NCBI GenBank assembly: GCA_000014925.1
Contig: CP000474.1
Span: 2,170,001-2,234,000, forward strand
Reading direction: 5' to 3'
Source of the DNA: Paenarthrobacter aurescens TC1
GTDB taxonomy: Bacteria; Actinomycetota; Actinomycetes; Actinomycetales; Micrococcaceae
DNA: 64,000 bases
A program made the translations under genes and the position numbers. The notes under the pieces were generated by a model. That model was not told the DNA's origin, ran no database searches, and saw only the letters and a program-made list of their open reading frames with translations. How positions within the stretch are numbered: the stretch's first letter is position 1; the number at the start of each line of letters is the position of its first letter. Positions 8,221-16,965 of the stretch are shown one piece after another.

Positions 8221-9234
8221 GTGACAAAGACTCTCCGCGTTGCCGTCATCGGCGCAGGCCGCATGGGTGCGGACCACATCAAGCGCCTCAGCACGCGCAT
8301 CCACGGCGCTGAAGTAGCCGCCGTCGTCGACGTTGACCTGGCCCGCGCGCAAGCCGCAATTGAAGGCATCGACCGCGCCGTTGCGCTTGCCAGTGCCGAC
8401 GAAGCGCTCAACAACGGCGACGTGAATGCCGTCTTGATCGCCACCCCGGGCTTCCTCCATGAGGAAATCCTGTACAAGGCACTGGAGAAGGACTTCCCGA
8501 TTCTTTGCGAGAAGCCGCTGACGCCGGACGCCGGGAGTGCCTGGAAGGTTGTCCAGGCTGAGCAGGCGCTGGGCCATAAGCGCATCCAGGTGGGCTTCAT
8601 GCGCCGCTTCGATGCCGAATACTCGGCATTGGGTGCGATTATCCGCAACAGCGAATTGGGGGAGCTGTTGATGTTGCACCACCAGCATCGCAACCCGAGC
8701 ACGCCCGAGGGCTTCACCAACGAGATGCTGATCAACGACTCCGTAGTCCACGAATTCGACGCGATCCGTTTCTTCACCGGTGAAGAAATCACCTCCGTCC
8801 AGGTCCGGTTGGGCAAGCCCACCCGCAGTGCGCCCAGCGGCCAGCATGACCCCCAGCACGTGCTGCTGGAAACCGAGTCCGGTGTTCTGGCCGACGTCGA
8901 AATCTACGTCAACGCCAAGTTCGGCTACCAGGTGGCCACGCAAGCGTCTTTCGAAGAGGGCATTGTGAGCATCGGGAGTGACAACGGCCCGTACGTCCAG
9001 ACCGCGGGCAAGTGGGGCGGCAACGTCACCCCCGGTTTTGAAGAGCGTTTCGGAGCGGCGTACGACGTCGAGGTGCAGGCTTGGGTGGACGCCGCCCTTC
9101 GCGGCGAAATCGGCGGTCCAACCGCTTGGGACGGTTACGCCACCGCAGCCTGCTGCGAGGCCGGGGTCGAGGCCCAGAAGTCGGGCGAGAAGGTCAAGGT
9201 CCAGCTGAACACCAAGCCGGATCTCTACAAGTAG
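8221..9234 (+). CDS. iolG: Inositol 2-dehydrogenase (IolG)
   Basis: 337 aa Gfo/Idh/MocA oxidoreductase with a GTG start. It oxidises myo-inositol to 2-keto-myo-inositol using NAD. The Rossmann motif VIGAGRMGADH is at the N-terminus, CEKPLTPDAG carries the catalytic Lys, and NDSVVHEFDAIRFF carries the Asp/His pair of the active site. VGFMRRFD is typical of inositol dehydrogenases. It lies between the IolE-like gene and iolH, the usual actinobacterial order. Of seven related dehydrogenases in this window it is the one most likely to be the main myo-inositol enzyme. Confidence 0.92.
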   Translation: MTKTLRVAVIGAGRMGADHIKRLSTRIHGAEVAAVVDVDLARAQAAIEGIDRAVALASADEALNNGDVNAVLIATPGFLHEEILYKALEKDFPILCEKPLTPDAGSAWKVVQAEQALGHKRIQVGFMRRFDAEYSALGAIIRNSELGELLMLHHQHRNPSTPEGFTNEMLINDSVVHEFDAIRFFTGEEITSVQVRLGKPTRSAPSGQHDPQHVLLETESGVLADVEIYVNAKFGYQVATQASFEEGIVSIGSDNGPYVQTAGKWGGNVTPGFEERFGAAYDVEVQAWVDAALRGEIGGPTAWDGYATAACCEAGVEAQKSGEKVKVQLNTKPDLYK

Positions 9235-9246
9235 GGGATAGCCGCC

Positions 9247-10119
9247 ATGAAAATTGCACTGGATCCCACACCGTTCCACCACAGCCACACCCTGTTGGAG
9301 TTTCCCCGCCTTGCTGCAGATCTTGGCTACAAGTACCTGCAGATGACCCCGCATGCGGACCTCATCCCTTTCTTCAACCACCCCAAGGCCGATGACGAAC
9401 TCGTGGGCAAACTTAAGGCAGCCTGCAAGGACGCCGGCGTCGAAATCGCCTCGGTCCTACCCGTCCTGCGCTGGTCGGGTCCGGACGAGGACGCCCGCGA
9501 GGCCGCAGTCCGGTATTGGAAGCGAGCCATCCAGATTGCCGTGGATCTCGGCGTCCAGACGATGAACACAGAGTTCAGCGGCCGTCCGGAGAAAGCCGAG
9601 GAGTCCGAGCGCGCGTTCTACCGCTCCATGGAGGAGCTGCTCCCGATCATCGAACGCGAGGGTCTGGACGTCCTGATTGATCCGCACCCGGACGACTTCG
9701 TGGAGGATGGCCTGGCCGCACTCCGCGTTATCAGGGGCGTCAACTCACCGAACATCGGCATGGTCTACGTCGCTTCACACAGCTTCCACATGGGCAACAA
9801 GCCGTTGGACATCATGCGGGCGGCGGGGGACAAGCTTCGTCTGGTGCACGTCTCGGACACCATGAACCACCACGCCTCCCACGGCCTCCGCTACATTACC
9901 AACCCTCCCGGCAACGCCGTCCGCGTTCACCAGCACCTGAAGATCGGCGACGGCGACGTGAACTGGGACGAGTTCTTTGGGGGCTTGAAGGAGATCGGCT
10001 TCCTGGACAAGGAGAACACCGTGATGGTCTCTTCGGTTTTCGCCGAGGACGAGAACGCGGAAGACGTCTCCCGCTACCAGCTCAAGACGATGGTGGACTA
10101 CGTCGCCCGCACAAAGTAA
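9247..10119 (+). CDS. iolH: IolH-like TIM-barrel protein of inositol catabolism
   Basis: 290 aa. The sequence closely follows the Bacillus IolH pattern as I recall it: MKIALDPTPFHHSHTLLEFP, LADLGYKYLQMTPHADLIPF, RYWKRAIQIAVDLGVQTMNTE, then SMEELLPIIEREGLDV and VSDTMNHHASHG. The xylose-isomerase-like fold carries candidate metal ligands (Glu, Asp, His), but the biochemical role of IolH is not firmly established. It is 12 bases after iolG and is the last gene before a strong terminator. Confidence 0.9.
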   Translation: MKIALDPTPFHHSHTLLEFPRLAADLGYKYLQMTPHADLIPFFNHPKADDELVGKLKAACKDAGVEIASVLPVLRWSGPDEDAREAAVRYWKRAIQIAVDLGVQTMNTEFSGRPEKAEESERAFYRSMEELLPIIEREGLDVLIDPHPDDFVEDGLAALRVIRGVNSPNIGMVYVASHSFHMGNKPLDIMRAAGDKLRLVHVSDTMNHHASHGLRYITNPPGNAVRVHQHLKIGDGDVNWDEFFGGLKEIGFLDKENTVMVSSVFAEDENAEDVSRYQLKTMVDYVARTK

Positions 10120-10161
10120 GGGCCGGTAGCAACCCCTCCTCTACTCCCGCGGTCACCACAA

Positions 10162-10199
10162 AGAAAACGCCCGACGCCGGCAGGCATCGGGCGTTTTCT
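10162..10199. terminator. Bidirectional intrinsic terminator after iolH
   Basis: A perfect 13-bp stem (AGAAAACGCCCGA, 10162-10174, pairing with 10187-10199) encloses a 12-base loop. The stem ends carry A and T runs on both sides, so it can stop transcription from the forward iolC-iolH operon and from the convergent reverse dehydrogenase gene ending at 10221. Confidence 0.9.
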
Positions 10200-10220
10200 G
10201 CGCCATGGAGCAGTGAAACT

Positions 10221-11243
10221 TCAGAGTGCGATCACAACATTTTCCAGCGCGCTGCGGCGTGCCGCGTCCAGGACTTCCAACGTACGGATGCCTTCGGACG
10301 CCGGCACAGGTTCAGGGCCGTCGCCGCGGACGGCCCGCGCGAACTCGGTGTAAAAGCCGGTGTAGTTTCCTTGCTCCGACGGAACGGTCCCGCGGCGGTC
10401 TTTGAGGGACAACGTACCCCAATGTTCGGCTGCATCGATTCCCCAGGTTTCGGGCTCGGATATCGGTCGGCGTCCCGCCAGGAGGGCGTCCGCCTGGACG
10501 TCCGAACCTGACGCGACGTAGCTTCCCCGGCTGCCATAAGCACGTAGTTCCCTGGTGGTGGAGTGGTTGAGTTTGCTGGCGGATACTGTGGAGACCGCAC
10601 CGGAAGTGTGGGCCATGGTGACGAAGAAACCGCAATCCGTACGCTCTCCAAACCGGTCCGTCCAATCGAGGGTGGCGTGGACGTGGCTCACCGGACCAAG
10701 GAGCCACAACATCTGGTCAACAAGGTGGCTGCCGAGGTCACGCAGCAACCCTCCGGCCGCACCGAGCTCCAAGCTGTCGGCGTTGTCCTGGTCCATGATC
10801 GAGTGAACCCGCCATATCTCGCCCAGCTCTCCTGATTCCAGGACCTTTGCAAGTGTCAGGATGTCTGCATCACGGCGACGATTGTGGAAAACGTTCAGGG
10901 TCACTCCTGCTCGCTCCGCAGCCTCCGCCAGCGAACGCGCCGACTCTGCGGTAGGGGCGAAGGGCTTGTCGGCCACAACATGGACGCCGGAGTTGATGGC
11001 GTCCATGACCAAGTCGTGCCGGGTGTGCGGCGGGGTGGTGATGGTGACGGCATCCACTCCGGCGGCGAACAATTCGCTGAGGCTCGCGTAGGTGGGCAGC
11101 CCCGGGAAGTCCGACTCCACTGAGGCTTTTGTTGCGTCCGAGCGGGCTACAATCCCCACCAGTTCGATGTCTTCAGCTGCTTCAATGAACGGTGCATGGA
11201 AGTACTTCCCGCCTGCTCCGTATCCAACTATGCCAAGACGCAT
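10221..11243 (-). CDS. Gfo/Idh/MocA family oxidoreductase
   Basis: 340 aa NAD(P)-dependent sugar or cyclitol dehydrogenase. N-terminal Rossmann motif LGIVGYGAGGKYFHAPF; the usual EKP Lys motif appears as VADKPFAP; DLGSHLVDQMLWLLG supplies the active-site His region. A good ribosome binding site (GGAAGGA) precedes the ATG at 11243. A hairpin with a T run on the reverse strand separates it from the upstream gene 11354-12373, so it probably has some independent expression. The substrate is unknown; the context suggests an inositol isomer, a derivative or another polyol. Confidence 0.85.
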   Translation of the reverse strand: MRLGIVGYGAGGKYFHAPFIEAAEDIELVGIVARSDATKASVESDFPGLPTYASLSELFAAGVDAVTITTPPHTRHDLVMDAINSGVHVVADKPFAPTAESARSLAEAAERAGVTLNVFHNRRRDADILTLAKVLESGELGEIWRVHSIMDQDNADSLELGAAGGLLRDLGSHLVDQMLWLLGPVSHVHATLDWTDRFGERTDCGFFVTMAHTSGAVSTVSASKLNHSTTRELRAYGSRGSYVASGSDVQADALLAGRRPISEPETWGIDAAEHWGTLSLKDRRGTVPSEQGNYTGFYTEFARAVRGDGPEPVPASEGIRTLEVLDAARRSALENVVIAL

Positions 11244-11279
11244 TTTCTATCCTTCCATTTGTGATCCGGGAGGTAAAAA

Positions 11280-11311
11280 GATGGGGACGGCGCATGAGCG
11301 CCGTCCCCATC
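11280..11311 (-). terminator. Intrinsic terminator on the reverse strand between two catabolic genes
   Basis: A perfect 14-bp stem (11280-11293 with 11298-11311) with a 4-base loop is followed, reading the reverse strand, by CTTTTTACC. It would end or attenuate transcripts of the TIM-barrel gene 11354-12373 before the dehydrogenase 10221-11243. Confidence 0.85.
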
Positions 11312-11353
11312 CAGGCCCGGCGGTTAACCCCTGGGGTTCCGGGCAATGAAGTC

Positions 11354-12373
11354 TCAGGCCGTTGGGTTCAAGGAGGCCGAGAGTGCTGCGTCGGCGTCGA
11401 GCAGGACCTTCGCGGCTACCTGGAGGCCTTCGATGCGGCCCAAGGAGACGTCTTCGTGTTCGATGTTGACCAGCATGTCCGGGTCCACTTCATGCAGCGC
11501 GCGAAGGAACTCTGTCCAGAACGCGGTGTCGTGTCCACGGCCGAGGGCCACAAAGTCCCACGCGGAGTTCTTGGGCCATTCGTTGGCCCACTCGTCCCCG
11601 CCAAGGTTTGTCCGGTTCTCATCCGGCGAGAGCCGGCGGAAGCTGTTGTCCAGCACTCCGTAGAGAGCCGCGTTCTCTGTGTTCACACGGACATCCTTGG
11701 CGGCGGCCTGTAATACCAGGGGACCGAGTTCCCGGACGACGGCAACCGGATCCATCTGCTGCCAGAAGAGGTGCGAGGCATCCAGTTCCACGCCAACATG
11801 CGTGGCGCCGGTGAGCTCGATGAGCTTGTGGACATCAGCGGTATTGAACACGATGTTCTGCGGGTGGAGTTCAAGGGCAACCTTGACGTCGTGATCGGCA
11901 GCGAGGCGATCGGTTTCCTTCCAGAAGTCCGCAGCGACGCCCCATTGGTAGTCCAGCACGTCCAGTGCCGCTGAGTTCCAGGCGTTGACTACCCAGTTGA
12001 CAGTGGTGGCCCCTGGTTCGCCCCCGGGCAGGCCTGACATGGTGACTACCCGGTTCTGTCCCAGTCGATGTGCCAGCCGGATGGAGCGCCGGATGTCTTC
12101 AGCATGCTTTTCGCCGATTTCACGTTTCGGGTGCAGGGGATTGCCATTGCAGTTCAGGCCAGCGATGGAAACGCCGGTCCCTTCGAAGAGCCCCAGGAAA
12201 TCGTCGCGGGCAGCGTCGCTTTCCAGGACTTGGTCCATGGTGGGTACGTGGACGGCGGGGAGGAATCCACCGGTATTGATCTCTATGCCGGTCAGTCCAA
12301 GGTCCGCAATGACCTGAAGGGCATCGGGGAGCGGGCGGTCGTGCAGGATTGCGTTGTAGACACCGAGTTTCAT
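11354..12373 (-). CDS. Sugar phosphate isomerase/epimerase family TIM-barrel protein
   Basis: 339 aa xylose-isomerase-like barrel. It starts MKLGVYNAILHDRPLPDAL. Candidate metal-binding residues lie in VALELHPQNIVFN, GVELDASHLFWQ and NIEHEDVSLG. The family includes inosose dehydratases, isomerases and epimerases of rare sugars; the exact reaction cannot be read from the sequence. Its ATG overlaps the stop of the dehydrogenase gene upstream (ATGA at 12370-12373), so the pair is translationally coupled and probably acts on the same substrate in sequence. Confidence 0.85.
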   Translation of the reverse strand: MKLGVYNAILHDRPLPDALQVIADLGLTGIEINTGGFLPAVHVPTMDQVLESDAARDDFLGLFEGTGVSIAGLNCNGNPLHPKREIGEKHAEDIRRSIRLAHRLGQNRVVTMSGLPGGEPGATTVNWVVNAWNSAALDVLDYQWGVAADFWKETDRLAADHDVKVALELHPQNIVFNTADVHKLIELTGATHVGVELDASHLFWQQMDPVAVVRELGPLVLQAAAKDVRVNTENAALYGVLDNSFRRLSPDENRTNLGGDEWANEWPKNSAWDFVALGRGHDTAFWTEFLRALHEVDPDMLVNIEHEDVSLGRIEGLQVAAKVLLDADAALSASLNPTA

Positions 12374-13548
12374 AGCGTGATTTTCTTTCCGTTACTAAGG
12401 GCCGACTCGGTGACGGCACTGAGCAGTTCCATATTGCGCACACCGTCGTCGAAGGTGGCGCAGCGCGGCAGTGACGTACTCTCGCTGAGGCCTGAAACTT
12501 CCTCGAGGAACGCCCGGGCCTGGTAACCGAAGGCGTCGTTCTGGCCGAAGCCGACCTCGGGAGCGTCCATGGCAAGGCCCCCGGAAATGTACGGGTGGCC
12601 CGGGCCGAGGATGACCTGACGGTAGCCGTTCTCGTTGCCTGAACCATCATTGAGGAACAACTGGATTTCCGAGGGACGGCGCTGGTCGAACTTGGCCGCA
12701 CCCTTTTCGCAGAAGACCTCGAACTGGAGGCTGTTGGCATGTCCTGCCGCGACGCGTGACACCTCGAAGCTGCCGGCACCGTTTACGAACTCCGCGTTGA
12801 ATACAGCGTAGTCATCGTTCTCGACGACTTCAAAAATGTCGCTGACGGCCACGTGGTCGTGGCCCATGACGGCGCTGAGCGGCAACGGTCGTTTGTCGAT
12901 CGCAGTGGTGAGTCGCCCACCGCTGATTGAGGTGATGTCACCGCAGAGGAATTCGGAGACGTACATCAGGTGGCTTCCGACGTCGGCCAGCGCACCTGAG
13001 CCGGGGCCGCCTTTGTAGCGCCAGCTCATCGGAGCTTCGGGGCTGAAGCCGTAGTCGGTCCAGTAACGGCCGCTGAAGTGCAGGACATTTCCCAGGGTGC
13101 CGTTCTGGATGAGCTCCCGGATGTAGGCAATGCCCGGGGTTCGGCGGAAGGTGAAGCCGATGCGGGCGATAGAGCTTGCGTTACGGGCAGCTTCGGCCAT
13201 GGAACGGGCGTCTTCCAGCGAATCGCTCAACGGTTTCTCGCACAACACGTGCTTGCCGGCGGACAGTAAGCCTTCCACCACCTCGCGGTGCAGGGAGTTT
13301 GCGATGACCACGCTCACAACATCAATATCATCCGCTTCTGCGATGGCCTGCCATGAGGTGTCATTTCGCTCGTACCCAAAGCGGCGGGCTGCCAGTGAGC
13401 CGAATTCGGCGTTCACGTCACCAATGGAGACCAGCCGGATCTGCGGGAGCACCGGGCTGTAGAGGGTAGACGCTGCCCGGTAGGCCGCTGCATGGGCTTT
13501 TCCGGCCATACCTGCGCCGATGACCGCGACGCCAAGGCTTTCAGCCAT
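12370..13548 (-). CDS. Gfo/Idh/MocA family oxidoreductase
   Basis: 392 aa from the ATG at 13548, which has AAAGGAG a few bases upstream. The frame is open further upstream to 13656, but that segment contains the promoter and operators and is not counted. Rossmann motif VAVIGAGMAGKAHAAAY; CEKPLSDSLEDA carries the catalytic Lys; GALADVGSHLMYVSEFL carries the active-site His region. It begins a reverse operon with the TIM-barrel gene 11354-12373, divergent from a LacI regulator. The layout suggests an inducible pathway for a cyclitol or rare sugar that feeds into inositol catabolism. Confidence 0.87.
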   Translation of the reverse strand: MAESLGVAVIGAGMAGKAHAAAYRAASTLYSPVLPQIRLVSIGDVNAEFGSLAARRFGYERNDTSWQAIAEADDIDVVSVVIANSLHREVVEGLLSAGKHVLCEKPLSDSLEDARSMAEAARNASSIARIGFTFRRTPGIAYIRELIQNGTLGNVLHFSGRYWTDYGFSPEAPMSWRYKGGPGSGALADVGSHLMYVSEFLCGDITSISGGRLTTAIDKRPLPLSAVMGHDHVAVSDIFEVVENDDYAVFNAEFVNGAGSFEVSRVAAGHANSLQFEVFCEKGAAKFDQRRPSEIQLFLNDGSGNENGYRQVILGPGHPYISGGLAMDAPEVGFGQNDAFGYQARAFLEEVSGLSESTSLPRCATFDDGVRNMELLSAVTESALSNGKKITL

Positions 13549-13595
13549 GATTTCTCCTTTGAAATACTGCCGCGGCGGGGACACTCGACGGCATT

Positions 13596-13609
13596 TTGTA
13601 GCGCTACAA
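13596..13609. promoter_or_regulatory. LacI-type operator palindrome
   Basis: Perfect 14-bp palindrome TTGTAGCGCTACAA with the central CG typical of LacI/GalR-family operators. It lies between the reverse promoter (13628-13656) and the start of the dehydrogenase gene at 13548, and about 90 bases before the divergent LacI gene. A bound repressor would block the reverse operon; effect on its own gene is also possible. Confidence 0.75.
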
Positions 13610-13627
13610 TTTTGTATGCTGAACTCG

Positions 13628-13656
13628 AGCCTAGCCATGTCCATATGTCCTGTCAA
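13628..13656 (-). promoter_or_regulatory. Reverse-strand promoter with overlapping IolR-like operator
   Basis: Reading the reverse strand, TTGACA (13656-13651) and TAGGCT (13633-13628) form a -35/-10 pair with 17 bases between. The 10-mer TGACAGGACA (13655-13646) overlaps the -35, just as in front of iolC. This promoter would drive the operon 13548 to 11354. Together with the LacI palindrome it suggests dual repression. Confidence 0.68.
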
Positions 13657-13698
13657 TCATTCGTGCCAGGGTGACGCTCCCTCTTGGAAGCTGGTCCC

Positions 13699-14712
13699 AT
13701 GAGCGCGAGTAAGCCGCTGGCCCGGCGCCCAACAATTTACGATGTCGCAAAGCTGGCCGGCGTCTCGCCGTCGTTGGTTTCACTGGTGCTTCAGAACCCC
13801 GGGAAGGTCAGCGACAAGCGCCGTGACGCGGTAAGAACCGCGATCACCGAGCTGGGATACCGTCCCAGCCGGGCGGCCACAACCCTCGCGAGCAGTCGGA
13901 CCAAGAGCATCGGGCTCGTCATTGACGACTATCGGAACGTGTGGTTCGTCGATCTGCTGCGGGGCTTGGAGTCAGTCCTGGCAGAACATGGCTACCAGGT
14001 CACGCTCGCCGATTCCCGCCCCGGGGAGAACCGCATCAAGGAGGCCGCCGACGGGTTGCTTGCCATGCATGTGGACGGACTCGTGATCGCAGCGGAACCG
14101 GGCGCCACGGTGCTCAGCGGCACGGAAGTTCCCACCGTGGTGGCTGGGTGGCGGAACGGGGTGCCGGATGACGCTGATCTCATCACCAACGACGACGACG
14201 GTGGCGGTGCGATGGCAGCGGTCCACCTTCTGGACCTCGGCCACAGAAGGATCGGCCACCTTTCGGGTTCCGGTGGTGCCGCAGCCCACCGGCGGGCCGG
14301 CTTCGACGCGCGACTCCGGCAATCAGGTGTCAAACCATTGATTGTGGGGGAAGAGGGGGGTACCACGGAAGAAGACGGTTACGCATCCGCCTGCTGGCTC
14401 CTGGATCACCATCCGGACATTACTGCGATTTTCGCCGCCAACGACACCATGGCGCTTGGCGCCTTCGGTGCGATCAAGGCGCGCGGCCTGGTGGCGCCGT
14501 CGGATATCTCGGTCATGGGGTATGACAATTCAGCACTGGCGAAATCCCGATATCTCGAGCTGACGTCCGTGGATAACCGCAGCGATGTGGTGGGGATGGG
14601 CGTCGCACAGTCGCTGCTGGCGCGCATCCAAGGCTCCACTGTAGGAGCGCAGCGCAAGCTGATCCAACCCGCACTGGTGGTTCGGCGCACTACTGCGGCG
14701 CCCCGATCCTGA
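13699..14712 (+). CDS. LacI family transcriptional regulator
   Basis: 337 aa from the ATG at 13699 (a TTG at 13684 is also in frame, but the GGAAG at 13685 fits the later start). The N-terminal LacI helix-turn-helix is PTIYDVAKLAGVSPSLVSLV followed by the hinge region RPSRAATTLASSRTK. The remainder is a periplasmic-binding-protein-like effector domain (SIGLVIDD, FAANDTMALGAF, VMGYDNS). It is divergent from the dehydrogenase/TIM-barrel operon and precedes a sugar importer, so it probably controls one or both through the palindrome at 13596-13609. The inducer is unknown. Confidence 0.92.
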   Translation: MSASKPLARRPTIYDVAKLAGVSPSLVSLVLQNPGKVSDKRRDAVRTAITELGYRPSRAATTLASSRTKSIGLVIDDYRNVWFVDLLRGLESVLAEHGYQVTLADSRPGENRIKEAADGLLAMHVDGLVIAAEPGATVLSGTEVPTVVAGWRNGVPDDADLITNDDDGGGAMAAVHLLDLGHRRIGHLSGSGGAAAHRRAGFDARLRQSGVKPLIVGEEGGTTEEDGYASACWLLDHHPDITAIFAANDTMALGAFGAIKARGLVAPSDISVMGYDNSALAKSRYLELTSVDNRSDVVGMGVAQSLLARIQGSTVGAQRKLIQPALVVRRTTAAPRS

Positions 14713-14746
14713 GCTTTGGCAAGGCTATTACGTACGAACATACTAA

Positions 14747-14790
14747 TGTCAGGACAAACTATTGACATTCGTGAGGTAGGTCACCATGAT
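14747..14790 (+). promoter_or_regulatory. Importer promoter with IolR-like operator
   Basis: TGTCAGGACA at 14747-14756 lies 5 bases upstream of a perfect -35 TTGACA (14762-14767); a -10 (CATGAT, 14785-14790) follows after 17 bases. This would drive the ABC importer genes. The shared flank GACAAAC also occurs at the tautomerase site. Confidence 0.62.
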
Positions 14791-14853
14791 CGAGGTAGGC
14801 GGTGCATCCGGGGCTGCAAAGTGGCAGTCCGGACTTGGGAATCAAGGGAGATT

Positions 14854-15852
14854 ATGGTGACTGTATTTTCGTGGCGTAAGGCGGCGCTTGTTGCGGCGGT
14901 TGTGCCCTTGGTGGCTCTGAGCGCCTGTTCAAGCACTGGCGGCAGGGAGCCGGAGGCAGGCTCCGGCGGTGGAGGAGGTCAGGTGGCCTCCACCGAAAGG
15001 ATGAAGATTGCGTTGATCGCCCACGCCCCTGCAGGTGACACCTTCTGGGACACGGTACGCAAGGGTGCCGAAGAAGCAGCAGCGAAGGACAATGTAGAGC
15101 TGCTGTACACCTCTGACCCGGAGGCCGGCCGGCAGGCGCAATTGATCGAGCAGGCCGTGGACCAGAAAGTGGATGGCATCGCCGTGACACTGGCTACGCC
15201 GGATGCGCTGAAAGACGCACTGAAGAAGGCAACGGACGCGGGCATCCCGATCGTCAGCTTCAATGCCGGCGAAGCAGCGTCGGCCCAGCTCGGAGCTTTC
15301 ACGCACTTCGGGTCGAATGAAAAGTTGGCCGGCGAGGCCGTGGGCTCAAGGCTCGCAGAAGGTGGCTACAAGCACCCGGTTTGCGTGATCCAGGCCCAAG
15401 GACACGTGGGCCTCGAGGCCCGTTGCGCCGGTGTGAAGGCGAAAGTACCCGGTACGGAAATCCTGTACGTCAACGGGGCGGACATGACGTCGGTAGAGTC
15501 CACCGCCACCGCAAAGCTCCAGGCTTCGAAGGACGCTGATGTGATCATCGGCCTCGGCGCTCCTATCACCCTGACGCTCCTGAAGTCTGTGACCACCGCC
15601 GGCAGTTCGGCCAAGGTAGCCAGCTTCGACCTCAACAAGGAACTTGCCCAGAAGGTCTCCGATGGCAGCGTGCTGTTCACCGTGGACCAGCAGCCGTGGC
15701 TCCAGGGCTACGGTGCCGTGGATGCCCTGTGGCAGAACAAGCGGGGCGGATTCAAGGTTGGCGGCGGACAGTCGGTCCTCACTGGTCCGGCCATCGTTGA
15801 CCAGTCCAATGCCGCCGAAGTCCTGACGTTTGCTGAACAGGGTATCCGCTAA
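14854..15852 (+). CDS. Sugar ABC transporter substrate-binding lipoprotein
   Basis: 332 aa from the ATG at 14854 (the next codon, GTG 14857, is equally possible behind AGGGAG). N-terminal signal peptide with lipobox LSAC, lipidated Cys at about residue 25, then a Gly/Ser linker. The mature part is a periplasmic-binding protein of the ribose/RbsB class: MKIALIAHAPAGDTFW, QAQLIEQAVDQKVDGIAV, VIIGLGAPITLTLL. First gene of a three-gene importer behind an IolR-like site. The substrate is probably inositol or a related cyclitol, by context. Confidence 0.9.
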   Translation: MVTVFSWRKAALVAAVVPLVALSACSSTGGREPEAGSGGGGGQVASTERMKIALIAHAPAGDTFWDTVRKGAEEAAAKDNVELLYTSDPEAGRQAQLIEQAVDQKVDGIAVTLATPDALKDALKKATDAGIPIVSFNAGEAASAQLGAFTHFGSNEKLAGEAVGSRLAEGGYKHPVCVIQAQGHVGLEARCAGVKAKVPGTEILYVNGADMTSVESTATAKLQASKDADVIIGLGAPITLTLLKSVTTAGSSAKVASFDLNKELAQKVSDGSVLFTVDQQPWLQGYGAVDALWQNKRGGFKVGGGQSVLTGPAIVDQSNAAEVLTFAEQGIR

Positions 15853-15904
15853 CAGCCCGCTTGCCGGGTTGGTGGAAGCCAGCCCGGCAGCAAGGAGAAA
15901 CATC

Positions 15905-16954
15905 ATGACTATTACCCAAAACAAATTCACCAAAGCTGCGATTGATGAGCGGGTTGCCCGGCGCAGTCCATTGCAGAAGCTCCTTGGCCGGCCCGAGGTG
16001 GGTGCCCTGGTGGGTGCAATCGTTCTGTTTGTCTTCTTTGCGTTGGTATCGCCGACGTTCACCCAGCCCAACGCCCTGGCCACGGTGCTGTACGGAAGCT
16101 CCACCATTGGAATTATGGCGGTGGGAGTGTCACTGCTGATGATCGGCGGAGAGTTCGATCTCTCCACGGGCGTCGCTGTGATCTCGTCGGCGCTGACAGC
16201 TTCAATGTTCAGCTGGTACTTCAGCACGAACGTCTGGGTGGGTGTCATTCTGGCTTTGCTGGTGTCCCTGGCCATTGGTTTCATCAACGGCTGGATCCTG
16301 ATGAAGACCAAGCTCCCCAGCTTCATTGTCACCTTGGCCACGTTCCTGATGCTGACCGGCCTGAACCTGGGTTTGACGCGATTGATCGGCGGCTCTGTGT
16401 CGTCTCCGTCCATCTCCACCATGGACGGCTTCGACACCGCCCGCGGTGTCTTCGCATCCTCGGTCACCATCGCTGGCATCGACGTCAAGATCACGGTGTT
16501 CATCTGGATTGCCCTCGTGGCAGTGGCAACGTGGGTCCTCATGCGGACCCGTGTGGGTAACTGGATCTTCGCAGTCGGGGGCGACGCAAACGCCGCCCGA
16601 GCGGTCGGAGTTCCGGTCAAAGCCACAAAGATCGGGCTGTTCATGGGTGTGGGCTTCTGCGGTTGGATCCTGGGCATGCACAACTTGTTTGCCTTCGACA
16701 CTGTGCAGTCCGGCGAGGGCGTGGGCAATGAATTCCTGTACATCATCGCCGCAGTGATCGGTGGTTGCCTTTTGACGGGTGGTTACGGTTCAGCAGTGGG
16801 TGGCGCGATCGGCGCGTTCATCTTCGGCATGGCCAACAAGGGCATTGTGTACGCGCAGTGGAACCCCGACTGGTTCAAGTTCTTCCTGGGCCTGATGCTG
16901 CTGCTCGCCACCATCGTCAACCTCATCGTCAAGCGCCGCGCGGAACTCAAGTAA
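15905..16954 (+). CDS. Sugar ABC transporter permease
   Basis: 349 aa integral membrane protein of the BPD_transp_2 (RbsC/FrcC) class. It has about ten hydrophobic segments, and [17 protein letters not shown] is the characteristic motif near residue 80. The ATG at 15905 has AAGGAG upstream; in-frame codons back to 15830 overlap the preceding gene and are not used. It forms the membrane channel for the binding protein upstream and the ATPase downstream. Confidence 0.92.
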   Translation: MTITQNKFTKAAIDERVARRSPLQKLLGRPEVGALVGAIVLFVFFALVSPTFTQPNALATVLYGSSTIGIMAVGVSLLMIGGEFDLSTGVAVISSALTASMFSWYFSTNVWVGVILALLVSLAIGFINGWILMKTKLPSFIVTLATFLMLTGLNLGLTRLIGGSVSSPSISTMDGFDTARGVFASSVTIAGIDVKITVFIWIALVAVATWVLMRTRVGNWIFAVGGDANAARAVGVPVKATKIGLFMGVGFCGWILGMHNLFAFDTVQSGEGVGNEFLYIIAAVIGGCLLTGGYGSAVGGAIGAFIFGMANKGIVYAQWNPDWFKFFLGLMLLLATIVNLIVKRRAELK

Positions 16955-16965
16955 GGGGCCCGGAA

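Noticed and set aside
13549..13656. Extended start of the reverse dehydrogenase at 13656
   Set aside because: The extension covers the promoter, the IolR-like site and the LacI palindrome; a strong ribosome binding site supports 13548.
14716..14853. N-terminal extension of the importer binding protein
   Set aside because: The segment contains the -35/-10 pair and operator-like word, and would place residues in front of a perfect lipoprotein signal peptide.
15346..16746. 466-codon open frame on the reverse strand across the sugar ABC genes
   Set aside because: The complementary frame encodes a textbook binding protein and permease with signal peptide and membrane segments; the reverse frame has no fold-like pattern.
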